Of a stretch of 64,000 nucleotides of DNA, positions 58,654 through 64,000 are shown in pieces (positions within the stretch are counted from its first letter, which is position 1; every line of letters starts with the position of its first letter). The DNA is from Polycladidibacter stylochi. GTDB taxonomy: Bacteria; Pseudomonadota; Alphaproteobacteria; Rhizobiales; Stappiaceae. The stretch is from contig NZ_LLWE01000014.1 in the NCBI RefSeq assembly GCF_001562055.1, forward strand, positions 62,001 to 126,000, in the 5' to 3' direction. A model generated the notes under the pieces. The model saw nothing but the letters and a program-made list of their open reading frames with translations, had not been told where the DNA came from and ran no database searches. The position numbers were made by a program, and so were the translations under genes.

Positions 58654-58690
58654 AAAACTGCTCCGAAACGTTTTGGCGCAGTTTTATTTG
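58654..58690 (+). terminator. Rho-independent terminator after rsmB
   Basis: Long hairpin: AAAACTGC/GCAGTTTT (58654-58661, 58678-58685) around CCGAAAC/GTTTTGG, with one mismatch, then a T-rich tract. Confidence 0.8.
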
Positions 58691-59087
58691 GCTTTCCATC
58701 ATCAATTGCAAGGGTCTTATCACTAACGCGGACTATGTTTTATGAAAATCCAAAACCTCAAACATATTATTTTATTATAAATTGCAAAAATTAATAGACA
58801 GCTTTGTGAAATAACTAAAACCAACCCCAATTTTGCTTGGAATTATATAGTTGTAAGATAAGTACGATTTGTATGACATCGAACAATATTTTTTTTGACA
58901 ACTTGGCAGCGATTATCACCAAGTCCGTAAGGGACTACAACGAAAAACGATCAGGTCAAAAAATAATCTGCACCAACTCATTCGCATCGTTGCTGTTTTT
59001 TCACAAGCTGTTACAATGGTATCAACTTGAATGAAATAGCAGGGTTTGCTCATGAATTGGCAACTCTGCTTCGCATAAGGCATTCTA
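58691..59087. other. Intergenic region upstream of ppx
   Basis: About 400 bases, AT-rich, no supported gene. A 65-codon frame (58837-59034) begins with TTG without ribosome site and has no family features. The ppx promoter is presumably here. Confidence 0.35.
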
Positions 59088-60698
59088 TTGAAAAAAAAGG
59101 CAGATCGTTCCTCTTCATCTGGAACGAATGCGCCCGGTGGCAAGTCGCGTCGTAAATCGCGGCGCAACCGTCGCCCTAGAAAAAGTGAAGTGCAGGCCGC
59201 CAGTGCAAATGGTAAGCCGGCAAGTCATTCGCGCACCCAAGCCACGGAAGGTGGCGATGGTGGCTCTACGCTGCCCGAAGGGGTGAAGAGGCAAAAGCGA
59301 ACGGGTCGCAATAAGCCCAACCGGGCTGAGCGTCGGGCGCTTGCAATGCAGGCAAGGCAACTTCCGATCGTTAAGGTTGAGGAAGATGCCGTACGAATAG
59401 AAACTCTAGCGGAAAACACTCCGACAGAGAACGATAAGTCGCGTCCTGAGAAAGCGTTTAAACCGGCGCGTCGTGGATCTGCTACCAACACCGCGAATGA
59501 ATCGCATCAACGCGAGTTTAACGGCCGCTATAAGTGTGAGCCGCGTGCTGCTTCATGGCGTAGTCGCACTGCAGACGACCATAAGGGACGTTTTGCACAA
59601 AAAGGCTATGCTTCTAGGCCGCCATATATTCACGAAGACGAAGAAAACCAAAAATTATATGCGGCATTGGATCTGGGAACAAACAATTGCCGCCTTCTTA
59701 TCGCAAGGCCAGAAAATCGTGGTTTTCGTGTTATTGATGCCTACTCTAAAATAGTACGGCTTGGTGAAGGCTTGGGCAATACTGGCCGCTTGTCTGAAGA
59801 GGCCATGGAACGTGCTGTTGAAGCGTTAAAAGTATGCCACCATAAACTCATGGAACGCGGCGTAGAACGTATGCGCTTAATTGCAACAGAAGCATGCCGT
59901 GCAGCTGAAAATGGTGTAGAGTTCACCGAACGCGCCCAAAGAGAGGCCCACCTGCCACTTGAAATAGTCAGTCAGGAAACAGAGGCCCGTTTGGCGGTTG
60001 CCGGTTGTGTTTCACTGGTTGACCCTAAGGCTGATGGTGTACTTCTGTTTGATATTGGCGGCGGTTCTTCAGAAATCGTCTGGCTGGATTTACGAAACCG
60101 TCAAGGCGCAAGGGGCTTTGCTCTGACGCGATTTATCCGTACCTGGACGTCACTTCCCTTGGGAGTTGTCAATCTGGCCGAACGCCATGGCGGTGTTCAG
60201 GTAACCCCCCAATCCTTTGAGGCGATGGTTGCTGATGTCACAGAAAAGCTTCACGCATTTCCTATGGCCGAAAACCTCTCACGCGCAATCGCCAATGGTA
60301 ATGTTCATATGCTTGGCACATCGGGTACTGTTACCACACTAGCTGGTGTACACTTGGGGTTGCGCCGATACGATCGTCGCCGCGTTGATGGCGCTTGGCT
60401 GGAAAAAACAGAAGTATCGGCAATGATACAACAGCTTTTGGCTATGAGTTATCATGAGCGGGTCGATAACCCTTGCATTGGCCAAGATAGAGCCGATCTT
60501 GTACTTGCTGGCTGTGCCATTTTAGAGGCCATACGCCGCCGGTGGCCATGTGCGCGCTTGCGTGTTGCGGACCGCGGGCTGCGCGAAGGTATCCTCATGG
60601 AAATGATGGCCAAAGATAAGGTTTGGCGCCACACACGCCGCCATTTCTCGCCGCCAAAGCATAATAACCCGTCACAAATGACTATGAAGAAAAGCTAG
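59088..60698 (+). CDS. Ppx/GppA-family phosphatase with long basic N-terminal extension
   Basis: 536 residues. The Ppx/GppA core starts near residue 190 (YAALDLGTNNCRLLIARP) and has ATEACRAAENG, FDIGGGSSEIV and LGTSGTVTTLAG, i.e. the ASKHA nucleotide-binding motifs. Family members hydrolyse polyphosphate or pppGpp. The first 190 residues are polar, rich in Lys/Arg/Ser/Gly, and likely disordered; a region of that size is unusual. Start is TTG at 59088 with AAGG nine bases upstream. rlmE follows after 190 bases, a common alphaproteobacterial pair. Confidence 0.88.
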   Translation: MKKKADRSSSSGTNAPGGKSRRKSRRNRRPRKSEVQAASANGKPASHSRTQATEGGDGGSTLPEGVKRQKRTGRNKPNRAERRALAMQARQLPIVKVEEDAVRIETLAENTPTENDKSRPEKAFKPARRGSATNTANESHQREFNGRYKCEPRAASWRSRTADDHKGRFAQKGYASRPPYIHEDEENQKLYAALDLGTNNCRLLIARPENRGFRVIDAYSKIVRLGEGLGNTGRLSEEAMERAVEALKVCHHKLMERGVERMRLIATEACRAAENGVEFTERAQREAHLPLEIVSQETEARLAVAGCVSLVDPKADGVLLFDIGGGSSEIVWLDLRNRQGARGFALTRFIRTWTSLPLGVVNLAERHGGVQVTPQSFEAMVADVTEKLHAFPMAENLSRAIANGNVHMLGTSGTVTTLAGVHLGLRRYDRRRVDGAWLEKTEVSAMIQQLLAMSYHERVDNPCIGQDRADLVLAGCAILEAIRRRWPCARLRVADRGLREGILMEMMAKDKVWRHTRRHFSPPKHNNPSQMTMKKS

Positions 60699-60889
60699 CA
60701 CGCAATTCACTTGATGTTTTGAGTAATTGTGTGCATCTGTTTTGCATTGAATAATGCAAAAACAAGATTAAATACGACTAAACTGCTTTAATTTTACGCT
60801 AAAGTGCTTTAGTGCAATCACCAGCAAGAACATTGAATGCGAACAGCTTTTGGGATTTAGTCCCAACAATAGAAAAGGAATAATCAGCG

Positions 60890-61585
60890 ATGAGCCAATC
60901 AAATAGTGGCCGCGGCCGCGGCGATCGCGGTATGTTTGAAAAAGTAAAAACGGCCCGCAAGCGCTCCAATGCATCCACGCTATGGTTGCAACGTCAATTG
61001 AATGACCCGTATGTCAGGCGCTCGAAAATTGATGGCTATCGTTCTCGTGCGGCCTATAAACTACTAGAAATTAACGAAAAGCATGACCTAATAAAGCCAG
61101 GTATGCGCGTTGTCGATTTAGGGGCAGCTCCGGGGGGGTGGTGTCAGGTAACTGTACCCATCGTCGGCTCATCGGATGAAAAGCCGCTCGTCGTAGGAAT
61201 TGACTATCTCGAGGTGGAGCCAATCCCTGGTGTCGTAATGCTGCAAAAAGACTTCTTGGATGACGATGCACCCGAAGCCCTTATGAGTGCTTTAGGAGGC
61301 CATAAACCGGATATGGTGATGTCGGATATGGCCGCTCCGACAACAGGACACCGGCAAACAGATCACTTACGAACCACTTTCCTCTTTGAGGTTGCTATCG
61401 ATTTTGCAAGGCAAAATCTAGCACCCGGTGGTGTGTTCCTTTCGAAAGTATTTGCCGGAGGTGCTGAAAATTCGCTACTCCAGCAACTAAAAAAAGAGTT
61501 TAAGTCGGTCGCCCATATCAAGCCGCCAGCAAGCCGTAAGGAAAGTCCGGAAATGTATATTCTTGCTAAGGGCTTTCGCGGTTAA
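60890..61585 (+). CDS. rlmE: 23S rRNA 2'-O-ribose methyltransferase RlmE (FtsJ/RrmJ)
   Basis: 231 residues. [12 protein letters not shown] with the catalytic Lys, [14 protein letters not shown] as the SAM loop, [14 protein letters not shown] with the catalytic Asp, and [12 protein letters not shown] Gly/Arg-rich N-terminal tail of about 20 residues is typical in alphaproteobacteria. Modifies U2552 of 23S rRNA late in 50S assembly. AAAGGA lies 10 bases before the ATG. Confidence 0.95.
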   Translation: MSQSNSGRGRGDRGMFEKVKTARKRSNASTLWLQRQLNDPYVRRSKIDGYRSRAAYKLLEINEKHDLIKPGMRVVDLGAAPGGWCQVTVPIVGSSDEKPLVVGIDYLEVEPIPGVVMLQKDFLDDDAPEALMSALGGHKPDMVMSDMAAPTTGHRQTDHLRTTFLFEVAIDFARQNLAPGGVFLSKVFAGGAENSLLQQLKKEFKSVAHIKPPASRKESPEMYILAKGFRG

Positions 61586-61754
61586 GAGCTGTCAAAACGA
61601 GAATTAACAGCAAACTTATATCCATTTGCGAGACTGCCGCTCGCAATCATTCACAATGGACAGCATTGTATCAAAGGGTGCTCTGCAACTTGGTAAAAGT
61701 GCCCTTTGACGGTGCGGCAGAGAGGCTTTACTCTTTGTATTCAAATATCTTACA

Positions 61755-62939
61755 ATGATTCGATATTGTCATAACGCAATTACGAATGCCATAAGAAACA
61801 GGACTGTGTTTGACCGCATGGAGCAGACCGTAGAATTAAAAACCGACCTTGAAAGAGCGGCCGAGCTCGAAAAGGAAGGCCGCTATGATGAGGCCCTTGC
61901 AGGACTTAAGCTCTTGGCAAGTCAATATCCTGAGGATATCGACGTCCTGCACCAGTTGGCAACGGCACTTCTACGTGCTGGCGAATTGCGTGAATCTATT
62001 ATTCATCTCAGAAAAGTACTATTCATGCGGCCCGAGCACCTGATTGCCCGTACGAATATGGGTAATGCATTGCTTTTATTGGGCTACCTCGATCAAGCCA
62101 ACGAAGCCTTTTCTGCTGTTCTGGAAGTCGAGGAAAGCAATAAAAACGCGCTTTATGGCATGGCGAGCCTGCTTTTGCAGTGGGAGCGCTACGACGAGGC
62201 CATGTCATTCGCCCGTAAACTGGTGGAATTACTGCCCAAAAGTGCAGCCACCCATTGTTTGATCGCCGACATTGCAATTAAAAAAGCCAATATGGATGTG
62301 GCCGTATTGCACTATAGAACTGCGTTGCGACATGACCCCGGTTATGTGCCAGCCCTGCAAGGGGCCGCACACCTGTTACTGTTGCGCAAGCACCCTGAAA
62401 AAGCTAGGGAATACTTGGAACAGGGTCTTAGTTTGCAGCCACGTAATGTCTCGCTCATGCAGGAAATAGGCAAATGCTACTTGATGGAAAATCAGGTGGA
62501 ACTGGCTGTGCAAATTTTGCAAGAGGCAAATTCGCTCGTACCCGATGATTTTTCGACACTGATACAATTAAGTATTGCAGAGCGCCGCTACGACCATAGC
62601 TATGTGTCGGTTGTTCATGCTGCGCAAGCCCTGCGTTTGCAACCCCGCAATAAAGAGGCGGGTAACACGTTAGGGGCTGCGTTGGTTGCAGCCAACGAAC
62701 CGGACGCCGCAAGAGCATTGCTGACAGGCGTTGCCAGCGGTGCGTCTATCAGTAATTATGTGAAGGATGTTATTGCTCGCATAGAAGCAAGAGCGTTAGA
62801 GGGTTTTGTTAGTCCAAAACACAGTGAGATCCGATCACCCATTGCTATTGAGGATGCAGTGACGGACATGGAGGCTGACCAAAATTTATTAATAAATGAG
62901 GACGCAGAAAATGAAAATAACAAAGAGATAAAAAGTTAA
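61755..62939 (+). CDS. Tetratricopeptide-repeat protein
   Basis: 394 residues (or 373 from ATG 61818, whose N-terminus MEQTVELKTDLERAAELEKEGR fits a TPR start better). It is almost wholly TPR: about eight 34-residue repeats from residue 30 to 320, for example GRYDEALAGLKLLASQYPED, LGYLDQANEAFSAVLEVEES and RYDEAMSFARKLVELLP. The last 60 residues are acidic and polar. No signal peptide. A cytoplasmic scaffold or the TPR half of a glycan-related system; partner unknown. Confidence 0.75.
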   Translation: MIRYCHNAITNAIRNRTVFDRMEQTVELKTDLERAAELEKEGRYDEALAGLKLLASQYPEDIDVLHQLATALLRAGELRESIIHLRKVLFMRPEHLIARTNMGNALLLLGYLDQANEAFSAVLEVEESNKNALYGMASLLLQWERYDEAMSFARKLVELLPKSAATHCLIADIAIKKANMDVAVLHYRTALRHDPGYVPALQGAAHLLLLRKHPEKAREYLEQGLSLQPRNVSLMQEIGKCYLMENQVELAVQILQEANSLVPDDFSTLIQLSIAERRYDHSYVSVVHAAQALRLQPRNKEAGNTLGAALVAANEPDAARALLTGVASGASISNYVKDVIARIEARALEGFVSPKHSEIRSPIAIEDAVTDMEADQNLLINEDAENENNKEIKS

Positions 62940-63386
62940 TTTCTTTTTGAAACAGTTCTCACACACAACGAATACGTTATTTCTTTGAGCTCTACTTAAA
63001 CACTCATCAAACTTGAGATATCCAATTTCTTTTTTGCAAGAAATTGGTTCAATGTGCTTTGCGCCTATTAAAGCACACGAACGAAAACCACTAACTAGTT
63101 ATGTCTTACAAGAACGATAGGCCCTAATTGCTAGCGGAGACATTACGCTGTCCACAATTTATTAGTATCGGTATAATAATATTACAAAACAACCCATTAT
63201 TGGGTAAAAATACCCATATGCAGCAAGGTCATAAAACAGGCTAGCTTCTTCAACCTCAGCTATGAAGGATGTATTTGCTGCACACAAAAAGTACCAATCT
63301 AGGCAGTTCGAAAAAGAAGATTGAATGCGTGCGCTGTGGGAAAAAGACCAAAAAGCTAATTCAACATGACTTTTTTCATATTGCTA
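62940..63386. other. Intergenic region upstream of tRNA-Gln
   Basis: AT-rich. Contains two perfect hairpins (63022-63077) and a 44-codon open frame at 63269-63403 with a CVRCGKK motif, both discussed as findings; neither is certain. Confidence 0.4.
63022..63077. repeat. Two adjacent perfect hairpins
   Basis: CCAATTTCTT/AAGAAATTGG (63022-63031 with 63038-63047) and TGTGCTTT/AAAGCACA (63053-63060 with 63070-63077), five bases apart. No T-run after either, so not simple terminators. Confidence 0.5.
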
Positions 63387-63415
63387 TTGACGCTCAATTA
63401 TAGGGGATATATAGA
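63387..63415 (+). promoter_or_regulatory. Sigma70-type promoter for tRNA-Gln
   Basis: TTGACG (63387-63392), a 17-base spacer, then TATAGA (63410-63415). It predicts a transcript start near 63421 and a leader of about 65 bases before the tRNA. The leader begins TTAGGCG, which can pair with CGCCTAA at 63467-63473. Confidence 0.7.
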
Positions 63416-63488
63416 GTTTTTTAGGCGGTTAAATGTATAACCTTTTGGGTTTATTTGTAAAACTCTCGCCTAACCTATTGGTTCTACT

Positions 63489-63562
63489 GGGGATTAGTTT
63501 AATGGTAGAACAGCGGACTCTGACTCCGTCAGTCCTGGTTCGAGTCCAGGATCCCCAGCCAA
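63489..63562 (+). tRNA. tRNA-Gln (anticodon CUG)
   Basis: 74 bases including an encoded CCA. Acceptor stem TGGGGAT/ATCCCCA with the U1-A72 pair typical of tRNA-Gln, D-loop TTTAATGGTAGAA, anticodon stem GCGGA/TCCGT around loop CTCTGAC, and T arm CCTGGTTCGAGTCCAGG. Confidence 0.95.
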
Positions 63563-63857
63563 TTTCCTAGTAGAAATCCCTATAATATTCACATGTAGTT
63601 ATTACAATAATCCACCCAACCCCTTACTTATCGTCATGATTTTTTGCCCAATTATTTGCTTAGTAAGCAACAATACTCATTGATAACCCATTTCATGCAA
63701 TCAATATTTGATATGTTGTTGTGGTTTATCTGAGTATTATTCAAGTAATTTTTTAGATAACAACAACTACAAAATTAACCAGCACTAAGAAAACAACAAT
63801 CATTCTCTTACCTAGTGGAACTTGAGTTGGTATTTTTCTTAGAAAATATTTTTAAAT

Positions 63858-64000
63858 ATGGAGACACAATTGACTTCACCTAAATCACTAGTAATAATAA
63901 CAGGTGCCAGCTCTGGCATTGGTGCAGCACTTGCACGTAAATTCAGCCAAGCTGGACATGCACTACTACTTGTTGCAAGACGGGTTGAAAAACTGGAAGC
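63858..64000 (+). CDS. Short-chain dehydrogenase/reductase (5' part, cut by window)
   Basis: The first 47 codons of an SDR. TGASSGIGAALARKF is the cofactor-binding motif, followed by LLLVARRVEKLE at the second strand, so NADP(H) is likely. Start is either ATG 63858 or, in frame, TTG 63870, which has GGAG six bases upstream. The rest lies outside the window. Confidence 0.85.
   Translation, partial: METQLTSPKSLVIITGASSGIGAALARKFSQAGHALLLVARRVEKLE

Noticed and set aside
58837-59034. 65-codon frame between rsmB and ppx
   Set aside because: TTG start with no ribosome site; no recognisable domain.
63413-63473. Possible pseudoknot in the tRNA leader (GAGTTTT with AAAACTC crossing TTAGGCG with CGCCTAA)
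   Set aside because: GAGTTTT overlaps the -10 region and would not be in the transcript if the promoter call is right.

Overview
The window looks like a stretch of chromosome from an alphaproteobacterium, most likely a moderately AT-rich, probably marine member of the Hyphomicrobiales (Rhizobiales). I cannot name the species. Supporting signs are an AapJ-type general amino-acid binding protein, the dnaB-alr-radA-cvpA-purF-SDR gene order, an aminotransferase-hom-glpX-recJ block near phaC, BamB/YfgM next to Der, a tRNA-Gln(CUG) of rhizobial type, and palindromic two-hairpin intergenic repeats that recall the mosaic elements of rhizobia and Brucella.

Layout. 1-5.1 kb: the start of aapJ, then a minus-strand four-gene envelope operon (GT-C transferase, PAP2 phosphatase, GT2 polyprenyl-phosphate sugar synthase, LAB_N membrane protein) that ends in a good terminator. 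5.4-8.0 kb: a CAP-domain lipoprotein and an M3 metallopeptidase. 8.3-14.3 kb: DUF423, recJ, glpX, hom and a class I aminotransferase on the minus strand. 15-25.6 kb: small envelope proteins, PHA synthase, a methyltransferase/LysR divergent pair, an EAL phosphodiesterase, a PfkB sugar kinase and a large unrecognised exported protein. 26-33.4 kb: the replication/repair/purine block dnaB, alr, radA, cvpA, purF, SDR. 33.5-39.7 kb (minus): inositol-phosphatase family protein, der, bamB, yfgM-like, and two NnrU genes.

40-46 kb is an accessory stretch. It holds a compact minus-strand cassette of SxtJ-like protein, a 49-residue DUF5989/SxtK-like protein, an O-carbamoyltransferase and a membrane-anchored SGNH protein, then a LysR/TDT-transporter divergent pair. 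46-50 kb is a small island bracketed by copies of one palindromic repeat. It holds a YegD-type Hsp70, two membrane-protein genes that each carry an in-frame TAA, an IS5-type transposase remnant and a ParDE toxin-antitoxin pair. The core then resumes with guaB, an orphan protein whose Thr/Cys/His spacing matches CheD deamidases, a MarR regulator, guaA, two SAM methyltransferases sharing a 16-bp upstream repeat, rsmB, a Ppx/GppA protein with a long basic N-terminal extension, rlmE, a TPR protein, tRNA-Gln and the start of an SDR gene.

The core genes cover GMP and purine synthesis (purF, guaB, guaA), DNA replication and repair (dnaB, radA, recJ), ribosome maturation (der, rsmB, rlmE) and envelope assembly (bamB, yfgM-like, lipid A-type operon). 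The most interesting parts are the carbamoyltransferase/SxtJ/SxtK/SGNH cassette, the CheD-like orphan between guaB and guaA, and the repeat-bracketed island with its paired in-frame stops.
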